DNA from: Candidatus Parabacteroides intestinavium
GTDB taxonomy: Bacteria; Bacteroidota; Bacteroidia; Bacteroidales; Tannerellaceae
NCBI GenBank assembly: GCA_019118725.1
Contig: DWYO01000237.1
Location: 1 to 11,584, forward strand
Direction: 5' to 3'
DNA length: 11,584 nt
The translations under genes and the position numbers were made by a program. Positions 1 through 7,207 of the stretch are shown piece by piece; the stretch's first letter is position 1, and each line of letters opens with the position of its first letter. Below the pieces are notes generated by a model. It saw only the letters and a program-made list of their open reading frames with translations. It was not told where the DNA came from and ran no database searches.

Positions 1-1
1 G

Positions 2-3000
2 CAAAGACAGGGCGGTCTGATCAGACCCAGTTCTGTATTACTTACCACGGGGTTATTGATGATGGCGGCATCTCCTATGTTTGCGGCCGATGGAGTAGGA
101 TTAGACAATGGTCCGAAAATCATGTCTGTAGCTCAAGATGGTAGAACAGTGACGGTTACCGTGTCGGATGAGGCCGGTGAATTGATTGGTGCTAATGTGA
201 TTGTAAAAGGGACAACCAACGGTAATGTAACTGATTTCAATGGTCAGGTTACTTTACAAGACGTTCCGGCAAATGCCATCCTCGAAATCTCCTACATTGG
301 TTATATAACCAAGGAAGTGCCCGTAGGCAATCAGACAAACATCAGCGTAATGCTTAGTGAAGACTCCAGAGCCTTGGAAGAGGTGGTGGTAGTAGGTTAT
401 GGTACGATGGAAAAGAAACAGGTGACCAGTTCTGTAACCTCTTTGTCGGCTGGTGACATGATGAAAGGTGTGGGCGGTTCAGATATTACCACCTCCTTGC
501 AAGGTAAAATCAGTGGTTTGGTGATGGCCAATAGCGGTGGCGCCAACGATAAGACAACGATTCAGTTGCGTGGTCTGACCTCTATTAACTCAGGAAAAGA
601 GCCGTTAATAGTTGTCGATGGCTTCCCGGGCGGAGATATTCGTGCTTTGAACCAGGATGATATCAAATCTATTGACGTATTGAAGGATGCATCCGCCGGT
701 GCAATTTATGGTACACGTGCAGCATCAGGTGTCATCTTAATTACGACAAAGAGTGGTTCGAATACGAACGGAAAGGTAAAATTGAATTATAGTACAGAGC
801 TTTCCAAAAAACAGAACTACAACAAACCGGAAATGCTGACTGCAGATGAATACCGTGCACGTACGGATGTAAATATTGTAGATTATGGTTCGGATGCTGA
901 TTGGTGGGATGCTTTGATTAATAAAGATAACTTTTCTCAGAAGCATCATTTATCATTGGAGTTAGGAACTGAAAATGCACAGGTTTATACTTCATTTTTC
1001 TATGAAACGAATGAAGGTATTGCTATTAAAGATGGTCGTCGGGATTATGGCGGTCGTTTAAATGCAAGCTTCAAGTTGTTTGATGGCTGGTTGGAAGTTC
1101 GTCCGATTGTGGATTATCGTCGTACGATGCGTACTTCGTTTACGAATAATGGCAACTCTGACCAGACAGATCAAGATGAGGATTTGAAGCCGAACTTCAA
1201 GCAGGCGCTGTACAACAACCCGACCCGTTCGCCGTACGACCCGGATAGCCCAAGCGGTTATAATGTATGGACCGGCGAGACATTGGACTACAATATCGTA
1301 GCCGACCGTATGCTGAATACTTACGAGGGTATCGATACGTGGTTCAAGCCGGAAGTGACGATGAAGTTGAACATTAAGCCGATTGAGGGCTTGAACTATA
1401 CGCAAACATTGGGTTATGAGAATCGTCAATACGAATTGCATAGTTACGATTCCCGGTATCATCGTAATGAGGTGACGAATAACCGTTCTGGTAAAGCCTA
1501 TTTAAGTTTTCAAAAATTAGAAAATTTGACATCTGAAGGTTATTTCACATATTTGAAAGATTTTGAAGGAGGTCATAATCTTAACGCAGTAGCCGGTTAT
1601 TCATATTTTGAAGCAAATGGCGATTTCTTCAGTATGACAAATTACAATTTCTTGGTAGATAATGTGAAATTCTGGGATATTGGTAAAGGTACCTACTTGG
1701 CCGATGGTAAAGCTGCGATGAAATCCAGCAAGAATATTACGGAGCGCCTGTTTGCCTTGTATGCCCGTGCCAACTATTCTTACCAAGATAAGTATATGCT
1801 ATCTGCAACCATCCGTCATGAAGGCTCTTCCAAGTTTGCTGCTGAAAACCGTTGGGGTAACTTCTGGGCAGTGTCTGCCGGTTGGCGTATCTCTGGTGAA
1901 GAATTCATGAAAGACTTCACATGGTTGAGTGATTTGAAGCTCCGTTTCGGTTATGGTGTAACCGGTAATAATGATTTCGATGCTTCTTATATGGCAAATA
2001 CATTGAGTTCTGATGCCTATTGGATGTTGCCTACCGGAGGTTGGGCTTATACTTACGGACCGTCTTCGAATGTGAATCCGGGATTAGGATGGGAGGAAAA
2101 GAAAGAATGGAATGTTGGTATCGACTATGCCTTTTTCAATAATCGCCTTTACGGTAAGTTCGATGTTTATCGCCGTAAGATTGACGGAATGTTGTATAAT
2201 GTAAATGTACCGCAGCCACCTTATCCAAATGCACAACAATGGCAAAACATTGGTGAGATGGAAAGTAAAGGTTGGGAATTTGAAGTTGGCGGAGATATCA
2301 TCCAGACCAAAGACTTCACATGGACATCTAATTTGAACATGAGCCACAATAGCGGTAAGGTGCTTTCTACTTGGGGCGACGGAACGCAGATTGTAGGTAA
2401 TACTTTCGACGAACCGGGATGGCCGGGCGATGCTTCCATGTTGGAAGACGGTGCTGAAATCGGCGCTTATTATATTTGGAAGTTCGCCGGATTCGATGAA
2501 AACGGCGAGTTCTTGCTTTACAACAAGGATGGCGAAGTAATCCCTGCCGGCGAAAAGACAGTAAACGATAAACAATATATCGGAAATTATCTGCCGAAGG
2601 TAATGTTGGGATGGAACAACTCGTTCCGTTATAAGAACTTCGACTTGGGTATCAATATGCGTAGCTGGATAGGCTTCGATGTCTATAATACTTTCCCGAT
2701 GTATTTAGGTATTCAAGGAGCTAATGGTGCTGGACAATGGAACTTGTGGAAGCCTGCGTTGGACGACCCCAAATACAATCAGATTCGTGGTGTAAAGCAG
2801 TTGTGCGACTACTTCCTGGAAGATGGTTCGTTCTTGAAGATTGATGCGATTACCTTAGGGTATACATTGAGTCTGAAGAAATATACGAACAATCTGGTAG
2901 ACCATGTGCGTGTCTATGGTACAGTAGGAAATGTTTGCACGATTACCGGTTACTCCGGTTATAATCCGGAAGTAAATATTACCGGTTGGGAAGGCGGTGT

Positions 3001-3067
3001 CGATAAAGTTTGGAACTGCGACCCGATTGTTCGTACATATACATTAGGTATTCAAGTATCATTCTAA
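2..3067 (+). CDS. SusC/RagA-family TonB-dependent outer-membrane transporter (5' end outside window)
   Basis: Outer-membrane barrel that imports a ligand (usually a glycan or peptide) with its SusD partner, powered by TonB. The frame is open from position 2. In-frame ATGs at 59 and 62 fall inside the hydrophobic core of a signal peptide (RPSSVLLTTGLLMMAAS, then PMFAADG), so the true start is upstream and the gene is cut by the window edge; 1021 codons are visible. Next comes a carboxypeptidase-regulatory-like beta-sandwich (about nt 146-355, ELIGANVIVKG to YIGYITKEVPV), a TonB-box-like segment (LEEVVVVGYG, about nt 374-403), the plug domain with the SusC signatures PLIVVDGFPGG, IDVLKDASAGAIYGTRAASG and VILITTKSG (to about nt 757), and the beta-barrel ending in the outer-membrane signal GIQVSF with terminal Phe. 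susD follows 18 nt downstream, presumably in the same operon. Family assignment is secure. The substrate is unknown because no degradative enzyme is in view. Confidence 0.95.
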   Translation, partial: QRQGGLIRPSSVLLTTGLLMMAASPMFAADGVGLDNGPKIMSVAQDGRTVTVTVSDEAGELIGANVIVKGTTNGNVTDFNGQVTLQDVPANAILEISYIGYITKEVPVGNQTNISVMLSEDSRALEEVVVVGYGTMEKKQVTSSVTSLSAGDMMKGVGGSDITTSLQGKISGLVMANSGGANDKTTIQLRGLTSINSGKEPLIVVDGFPGGDIRALNQDDIKSIDVLKDASAGAIYGTRAASGVILITTKSGSNTNGKVKLNYSTELSKKQNYNKPEMLTADEYRARTDVNIVDYGSDADWWDALINKDNFSQKHHLSLELGTENAQVYTSFFYETNEGIAIKDGRRDYGGRLNASFKLFDGWLEVRPIVDYRRTMRTSFTNNGNSDQTDQDEDLKPNFKQALYNNPTRSPYDPDSPSGYNVWTGETLDYNIVADRMLNTYEGIDTWFKPEVTMKLNIKPIEGLNYTQTLGYENRQYELHSYDSRYHRNEVTNNRSGKAYLSFQKLENLTSEGYFTYLKDFEGGHNLNAVAGYSYFEANGDFFSMTNYNFLVDNVKFWDIGKGTYLADGKAAMKSSKNITERLFALYARANYSYQDKYMLSATIRHEGSSKFAAENRWGNFWAVSAGWRISGEEFMKDFTWLSDLKLRFGYGVTGNNDFDASYMANTLSSDAYWMLPTGGWAYTYGPSSNVNPGLGWEEKKEWNVGIDYAFFNNRLYGKFDVYRRKIDGMLYNVNVPQPPYPNAQQWQNIGEMESKGWEFEVGGDIIQTKDFTWTSNLNMSHNSGKVLSTWGDGTQIVGNTFDEPGWPGDASMLEDGAEIGAYYIWKFAGFDENGEFLLYNKDGEVIPAGEKTVNDKQYIGNYLPKVMLGWNNSFRYKNFDLGINMRSWIGFDVYNTFPMYLGIQGANGAGQWNLWKPALDDPKYNQIRGVKQLCDYFLEDGSFLKIDAITLGYTLSLKKYTNNLVDHVRVYGTVGNVCTITGYSGYNPEVNITGWEGGVDKVWNCDPIVRTYTLGIQVSF

Positions 3068-3085
3068 CTAAAAAATTATAGAAAG

Positions 3086-4792
3086 ATGAAAAACATCAAA
3101 ATAAAAAACTTATTGTTGGGAGGAGCTTCCTGCCTGTTGCTGGCTACATCTTGTAATGTAGATCCGACATTCTATTCGCAGGTCGTTCCTGAGACATATT
3201 ATACAAATTCTGACGCAGTTTGGTCGCGTTTTAACCGACCATTTACACATTGGCGTTGGTGGGAAGCACATAATGATGCACGTGTCCGTTGTATGGAATT
3301 GGGCACAGATGCCATGTGTGTGCCAACTCGCGGTAACGACTGGTTCGATGGTGCGGTTTATCAGAATATCCACCATCATCAGTTTGCTGATGATATCAGC
3401 ACATTCAAAGATGGTTGGGATTTGACCACTATGGGTGTCGCTCAAGCTTGGAGTGCTAAAGAGGACTTGGAAACTGTCGATTTTGAAGCGGTAGGCTTGA
3501 CGGAAGAAGACCGTAATTCCATGTTGAACCAGCTGAATGTTTTGTCCGCTTGTTTCTATTTGGATGCTTTGGATATGTTTGGTGGTATGCCGCTTTATAC
3601 TTCTACCCAAGAAGATGTGAAGGGACGTTCTACGGATTTGGAAACTTTCAATTTTATTGACTCGTTGTTGGATACGGCTATACCTAATTTGCCTGTCAAG
3701 ACGGTATTAGGTGAGCAGGAAACGAATATTATCCACCAAGCTGTAGCAGCATGTTTGAAGATGCGCCTGTATTTCAATGCAGAGTCTTATATTGGTCAGC
3801 CGATGTGGGAAGAAACGGCTCAGATTTGTCAGGATATTATTGATGGAAAGTATGGGCAATATGCTTTGGCTGGAGACTTCCGTGAGGTATTCGGTTGGGG
3901 TAATGAAACTTGTCCGGAAATCATCTGGACTGTACCCAGCGAGAATGCAACAGGTGAAACAGATGGTGGTTTGACAGCATTTACACTTCCCTATAACTTC
4001 TATCAATATTTAGGAGGATTGCAGGATGCGGGAGGAAATAACGGTCTATGTTTGACACCAAGCCGCGACCCGGAAGGTAATCTGTATAATTTCAAAATAG
4101 GTAATCCGTATGAAACCTTCAATGACCAAGATATCCGTAAGCAACTGTATGTTTATGAAGGTGGACGTCAGTATCGCGGTATGTTTATTGTCGGTGAATT
4201 GCAGAATCCGGATTTCCCGGAATATCAATGTTTAGGCGGACGTGAATATACGGGACAGGTATTGAATGTCGTGGACCAAATCGCTCCATTGAGCCAATTG
4301 GGTGTTAATTACGATAGCTATGCAGATATGCCATCTAATATAGGTGTTGCAGAAGAAAACTCCGGAGTTCGTGTATTGAAGATTAGTCCGCTTCCTAACC
4401 AGAGTGAATATAGTGAACGTTATAATCCTGATTGTCCTGTAATTCGTTTGGCAGAGGTTTATTATACTTTGGCTGAATGCAAATTCCGTATGGGAGACGC
4501 TCAAGGTGCAGCTGATTTAATCAACACCATCCGTAAGCGTAACTTCGAAGGCGGTAATGACCCTGACCCAGCTACAGCTACGAACTTAAATAAATATCGT
4601 TTCCTGAAAGAATGGTTACAAGAATTTATTCGTGAAGGCCGCCGCCGTACCGACCTTATCCGTTGGGATGCGTATGTAACTGAAGATTGGTGGGATCATA
4701 CAGCAACAAATAACGAAAATTACAATCGTTATCCGATCAATTACCAAACATTGAGCGCAAACCCGTTATTGGAACAAAATCCGGGTTATTGA
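3086..4792 (+). CDS. SusD/RagB-family nutrient-binding outer-membrane lipoprotein
   Basis: Surface lipoprotein that caps the SusC barrel and captures the ligand. The 568-residue product starts with a lipoprotein signal peptide: basic MKNIKIKN, hydrophobic LLLGGASCLLLA, and the lipobox LATSC with the lipidated Cys at residue 23. The N-terminal SusD-like region follows (FYSQVVPETYYTNSDAVW, then the aromatic-rich HWRWWEAHND). The helical TPR-like core holds the C-terminal RagB/SusD hallmarks VIRLAEVYYTLAECKFRMGD, AADLINTIRKRNF and FIREGRRRTDLIRWDAY (about residues 450-530). The ATG lies 18 nt after the susC stop, behind an A-rich leader (TTATAGAAAG) typical of Bacteroidetes starts. A strong terminator closes the unit 30 nt after the stop. 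Length is normal for the family. Ligand specificity cannot be read from the sequence; the tryptophan cluster at about residues 52-57 is compatible with, but not proof of, sugar stacking. Confidence 0.95.
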   Translation: MKNIKIKNLLLGGASCLLLATSCNVDPTFYSQVVPETYYTNSDAVWSRFNRPFTHWRWWEAHNDARVRCMELGTDAMCVPTRGNDWFDGAVYQNIHHHQFADDISTFKDGWDLTTMGVAQAWSAKEDLETVDFEAVGLTEEDRNSMLNQLNVLSACFYLDALDMFGGMPLYTSTQEDVKGRSTDLETFNFIDSLLDTAIPNLPVKTVLGEQETNIIHQAVAACLKMRLYFNAESYIGQPMWEETAQICQDIIDGKYGQYALAGDFREVFGWGNETCPEIIWTVPSENATGETDGGLTAFTLPYNFYQYLGGLQDAGGNNGLCLTPSRDPEGNLYNFKIGNPYETFNDQDIRKQLYVYEGGRQYRGMFIVGELQNPDFPEYQCLGGREYTGQVLNVVDQIAPLSQLGVNYDSYADMPSNIGVAEENSGVRVLKISPLPNQSEYSERYNPDCPVIRLAEVYYTLAECKFRMGDAQGAADLINTIRKRNFEGGNDPDPATATNLNKYRFLKEWLQEFIREGRRRTDLIRWDAYVTEDWWDHTATNNENYNRYPINYQTLSANPLLEQNPGY

Positions 4793-4822
4793 TTGTAATT
4801 AGTTAAACTTGATTTATATTCA

Positions 4823-4852
4823 AAGGGGGCTGCCCAAAAGGCAGCCTCTTTT
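4823..4852 (+). terminator. Intrinsic terminator of the susCD unit
   Basis: A perfect 7-bp GC-rich stem GGCTGCC/GGCAGCC (4828-4834 with 4840-4846) has a 5-nt loop CAAAA and is followed by TCTTTT (4847-4852). The AAAG at 4823-4826 can extend the stem by pairing into the T-rich tail. It lies 30 nt after the susD stop and separates the transporter pair from the ilv operon. Confidence 0.93.
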
Positions 4853-5061
4853 AGCATAAAAATCATTCAGCATTCATAGCTCAAGTCAGTTGACAAGTAA
4901 CAAATTAACGAGGGAACAAAACAACAAAAACCAAGACCGTATGTCCCCTGCCAACTCAGATCTTGCTCTCTCCTATCCCACCGCTCATCTGTTAAAATGC
5001 AAGATGAAATAGGATTTAGATTGATAATTGAAAGAAAATAGAATATTTTTCTTTTAAATTC
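4853..5061. other. Non-coding spacer between susCD and the ilv promoter
   Basis: No convincing coding frame on either strand. It contains a degenerate 8-nt periodic stretch in which each unit ends in AAC (4894-4925) and a perfect 7-bp inverted repeat ATCTTGC/GCAAGAT (4960-4966 and 4999-5005) with a 32-nt spacer. No RNA gene or protein-binding site could be recognised. The part just before the promoter is very AT-rich. Confidence 0.6.
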
Positions 5062-5092
5062 TTTGTTTATATAAATTATTGTCCTACATTTG
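5062..5092 (+). promoter_or_regulatory. Bacteroidetes-type sigma-ABfr promoter of the ilv operon
   Basis: TTTG at 5062-5065 and TACATTTG at 5085-5092 match the Bacteroidetes -33 (TTTG) and -7 (TAnnTTTG) elements, separated by 19 nt as expected. Transcription would start near 5097-5101, about 25 nt before the leader-peptide ATG. No other equally good match was found between the susD terminator and ilvD. Confidence 0.85.
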
Positions 5093-5124
5093 CAAAGTCA
5101 AAACACAAAGTAAAACGAAAAAAG

Positions 5125-5184
5125 ATGTTGAACAACGTATTGCATATTATTCTCGTCGTGAACTTGCTAATCGGTAGCCGGTAA
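5125..5184 (+). CDS. ilv operon leader peptide (attenuator peptide)
   Basis: A 19-codon frame, ATG to TAA, encodes MLNNVLHIILVVNLLIGSR. Eleven of the 19 residues are branched-chain (5 Leu, 3 Ile, 3 Val), with an unbroken IILVV run (5146-5160) and a second LLI run (5164-5172). It lies about 25 nt after the predicted transcription start, behind the purine-rich AAAAAAG, and its stop codon directly abuts the antiterminator strand at 5185. Such a peptide has no function of its own: its codons sense the supply of charged Leu, Ile and Val tRNAs by stalling the ribosome. The Leu codons include CTC and CTA as well as TTG. It is too short for normal gene calling and is probably missing from automatic annotations. 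The assignment rests on composition, position and the matching RNA structures; translation itself is inferred. Confidence 0.88.
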   Translation: MLNNVLHIILVVNLLIGSR

Positions 5185-5261
5185 GGAGAAAGGTATGCGG
5201 GACGCGATAAATCTTTGAAGATATTTCTTACAGCCTTTCTCCATCGGGGAAAGGCTTTTTT
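5140..5261 (+). promoter_or_regulatory. Ribosome-mediated transcription attenuator of ilvDBN-thioesterase-ilvC
   Basis: Three mutually exclusive pairings can be drawn. Protector 1:2: 5140-5154 (inside the leader codons) with 5186-5200, fifteen positions with one A-A mismatch and four G-U pairs; a smaller stem, 5163-5168 with 5180-5185, can stack on top. Antiterminator 2:3: GGAGAAAGG (5185-5193) with CCTTTCTCC (5234-5242), nine Watson-Crick pairs. Terminator 3:4: 5233-5242 with 5246-5255, then six T. Inferred logic: with ample branched-chain aminoacyl-tRNA the ribosome reaches the TAA at 5182-5184, covers strand 2 and lets the terminator form. When it stalls at the Ile/Leu/Val codons, strand 1 is masked, 2 pairs with 3 and the operon is read. 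Without leader translation 1:2 forms and transcription stops. Confidence 0.87.
5233..5261 (+). terminator. Attenuator terminator hairpin upstream of ilvD
   Basis: A 10-bp stem GCCTTTCTCC/GGGGAAAGGC (5233-5242 with 5246-5255, one G-U pair) has a 3-nt loop ATC and is followed by TTTTTT (5256-5261). A5232-T5256 can add one pair. It stands between the leader peptide and ilvD, 50 nt before the ilvD start, where a terminator makes sense only if it is conditional. Confidence 0.93.
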
Positions 5262-5311
5262 CTTTCAGGGGAGCGTTCAACGACAAAAAAATAAGAGGAG
5301 ACAAAGGGAAA

Positions 5312-7141
5312 ATGAAGAATCCGTTAAGAAGCTCTTTCAGTACAGAAGGGCGTAGAATGGCCGGAGCACGCGCTTTATGGTGTGCGAATGGGATGAAAAA
5401 AGAGCAGTTTGGCAAGCCTATTATAGCGATTGTCAATTCTTTCACCCAATTTGTGCCGGGGCATGTACATCTGCATGAGGCCGGCCAGTTAATTAAGGCT
5501 GAAATTGAGAAATTGGGTTGTTTTGCCGCAGAGTTCAATACGATAGCCATTGATGACGGTATTGCTATGGGGCACGATGGGATGCTTTATTCCTTGCCTT
5601 CGCGCGACATCATTGCGGACAGTGTGGAATATATGGTCAACGCACATAAGGCAGATGCAATGGTGTGTATCAGTAATTGCGATAAGATCACGCCAGGTAT
5701 GCTGATGGCGGCTATGCGTTTGAATATCCCGACTGTTTTTGTCTCAGGCGGACCGATGGAAGCCGGTGAGTGGAACGGACGTCATCTGGATTTGATTGAC
5801 GCGATGATTGAAGCCGCAGATACGTCGGTAAGCGATGAACAGATAGCGGAGGTAGAACGCCATGCGTGTCCGGGATGCGGATGCTGTTCGGGCATGTTCA
5901 CGGCCAACTCCATGAATTGTCTGAACGAAGCTATCGGACTGGCTCTTCCGGGAAATGGGACGATTGTAGCGACTCATGCCAATCGGGTACAATTATTCAA
6001 GGACGCAGCCAGACTGGTTGTAGAAAATGCTTATAAATATTACCGTGACGGAGACAACTCGGTACTCCCCCGTTCGATAGCAACCCGGAAAGCGTTCCTG
6101 AATGCCATGTCATTGGATATAGCTATGGGCGGTTCGACCAATACGGTACTCCACCTTCTGGCTATAGCTCATGAAGCCGAGGCCGACTTTACGATGGATG
6201 ATATCGATATGTTATCCCGGAAGATACCCTGCCTGTGTAAGGTGGCCCCAAATACTCAGGTTTATCATGTGCAGGATGTAAACCGTGCCGGAGGTATTCT
6301 TTCAATTATGCACGAGCTGTTGAAGGCCGGACTGGTAGACGGGGCTGTGAAACGGGTAGACGGGAAAAGCCTGACGGAAGTGGTCGATCAGTATGCCATC
6401 ACTTCTCCGAATGTCACTGAAGAAGCCATAAAGATTTACAAGAGCGCTCCGGGAAACCGCTTCTGCATCACGATGGGCGCACAGGAAAATTATTATGAGA
6501 CATTGGATACCGACCGTGCGGGGGGATGCATCCGTGACGTAGCCCATGCCTATTCCAAAGATGGAGGGTTGGCGGTATTGAAAGGTAATATCGCGCAAGA
6601 CGGATGCGTAGTCAAAACCGCCGGCGTAGACGAAAGCATTTGGAAATTTGCAGGCCCCGCCAAAGTGTTCGACTCGCAGGAAGCTGCTTGTGAGGGAATA
6701 TTAGGCGGAAAGGTTCAGGCTGGAGATGTCGTGGTTATCATCTATGAAGGTCCCAAGGGTGGACCGGGTATGCAGGAGATGCTTTATCCTACCTCGTATA
6801 TCAAGAGCCGCCATTTGGGTAAAGAGTGTGCGTTGATTACTGACGGACGTTTCAGTGGAGGCACCTCCGGACTATCCATCGGACATATCTCTCCAGAGGC
6901 TGCAGCTGGCGGAAATATCGGATTAGTGCAAGATGGAGATATCATTGAAATAGATATTCCGAATCGGACATTGCAGGTACGTCTCTCGGACGAAGAACTG
7001 ACCGAACGCCGGAAAAAGGAAGAGGCACGTGGAGCACAAGCATTCACCCCTCCGTTCCGTCAACGGGAAGTGTCGAAGGCGCTGAAAGCGTATAGTAAAA
7101 TGGTATCATCAGCCGATAAAGGAGGCGTTAGAATCATTTAG
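5312..7141 (+). CDS. ilvD: Dihydroxy-acid dehydratase
   Basis: Dehydrates 2,3-dihydroxy-isovalerate and 2,3-dihydroxy-3-methylvalerate to the 2-oxo acids, the third common step of Val/Leu and Ile synthesis, in the cytoplasm. The 609-residue product matches the long E. coli-type enzyme (about 616 residues) nearly end to end from memory: GRRMAGARALW, KPIIAIVNSFTQFVPGHVHL, DDGIAMGHDGMLYSLPSR, CISNCDKITPG (Cys123), CPGCGCCSGMFTANSMNC (Cys192), AMGGSTNTVLHLLA, EGPKGGPGMQEMLYPTSY and TDGRFSGGTSGLSIGH (Ser515 region). Cys123 and Cys192 fit Fe-S cluster ligands. The extra Cys of the short-type family is Gly50 here, as in E. coli. The start at 5312 has the purine-rich AAAGGGAAA just before it and gives the expected N-terminus MKNPLRSSFSTEGRRMAG. 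First gene after the attenuator; ilvB follows 66 nt later. The E. coli homologue is oxygen-sensitive, which would suit an anaerobe. Confidence 0.97.
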   Translation: MKNPLRSSFSTEGRRMAGARALWCANGMKKEQFGKPIIAIVNSFTQFVPGHVHLHEAGQLIKAEIEKLGCFAAEFNTIAIDDGIAMGHDGMLYSLPSRDIIADSVEYMVNAHKADAMVCISNCDKITPGMLMAAMRLNIPTVFVSGGPMEAGEWNGRHLDLIDAMIEAADTSVSDEQIAEVERHACPGCGCCSGMFTANSMNCLNEAIGLALPGNGTIVATHANRVQLFKDAARLVVENAYKYYRDGDNSVLPRSIATRKAFLNAMSLDIAMGGSTNTVLHLLAIAHEAEADFTMDDIDMLSRKIPCLCKVAPNTQVYHVQDVNRAGGILSIMHELLKAGLVDGAVKRVDGKSLTEVVDQYAITSPNVTEEAIKIYKSAPGNRFCITMGAQENYYETLDTDRAGGCIRDVAHAYSKDGGLAVLKGNIAQDGCVVKTAGVDESIWKFAGPAKVFDSQEAACEGILGGKVQAGDVVVIIYEGPKGGPGMQEMLYPTSYIKSRHLGKECALITDGRFSGGTSGLSIGHISPEAAAGGNIGLVQDGDIIEIDIPNRTLQVRLSDEELTERRKKEEARGAQAFTPPFRQREVSKALKAYSKMVSSADKGGVRII

Positions 7142-7151
7142 TTTGATTAGG

Positions 7152-7189
7152 GGACGAGGAAACGAAATCACGAGGTATAGACCTTGTCC
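7152..7189 (+). other. Possible RNA stem in the ilvD-ilvB gap
   Basis: GGACGAGG (7152-7159) can pair with CCTTGTCC (7182-7189), eight pairs with one G-U. A second ACGAGG (7170-7175) gives a competing small hairpin with ACCTTG. No T tract follows (the next bases are ACTAAAAAAG), so it is not a terminator. It might be an mRNA-processing or stability element, or chance. Confidence 0.35.
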
Positions 7190-7207
7190 ACTAAAAAAGA
7201 ATAGATT

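Noticed and set aside
56..64. TTG/ATG/ATG codons as the start of the susC gene
   Set aside because: The frame is open to the window edge, and the hydrophobic residues encoded before these codons (SVLLTTGLL) are clearly part of the signal peptide, so the true start lies upstream.
3110..3610. Long minus-strand frame inside susD, and similar antisense frames in susC, ilvD and ilvB
   Set aside because: All lie opposite well-supported genes, have no domain-like features and no sensible start context; they arise from codon bias on the coding strand.
4960..5005. ATCTTGC/GCAAGAT inverted repeat as a terminator or operator
   Set aside because: Seven pairs around a 32-nt spacer with no T tract and no known binding-site match; it could easily be chance.
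4853..5311. tRNA, T-box or riboswitch upstream of ilvD
   Set aside because: No cloverleaf and no T-box sequence (AGGGTGGNACCGCG-like) is visible. The leader peptide with its alternative stems explains the region better.
5167..5550. Minus-strand open frame across the attenuator and ilvD start
   Set aside because: It is a shadow of ilvD's coding pattern and crosses a terminator and leader that are explained on the plus strand. No family features.
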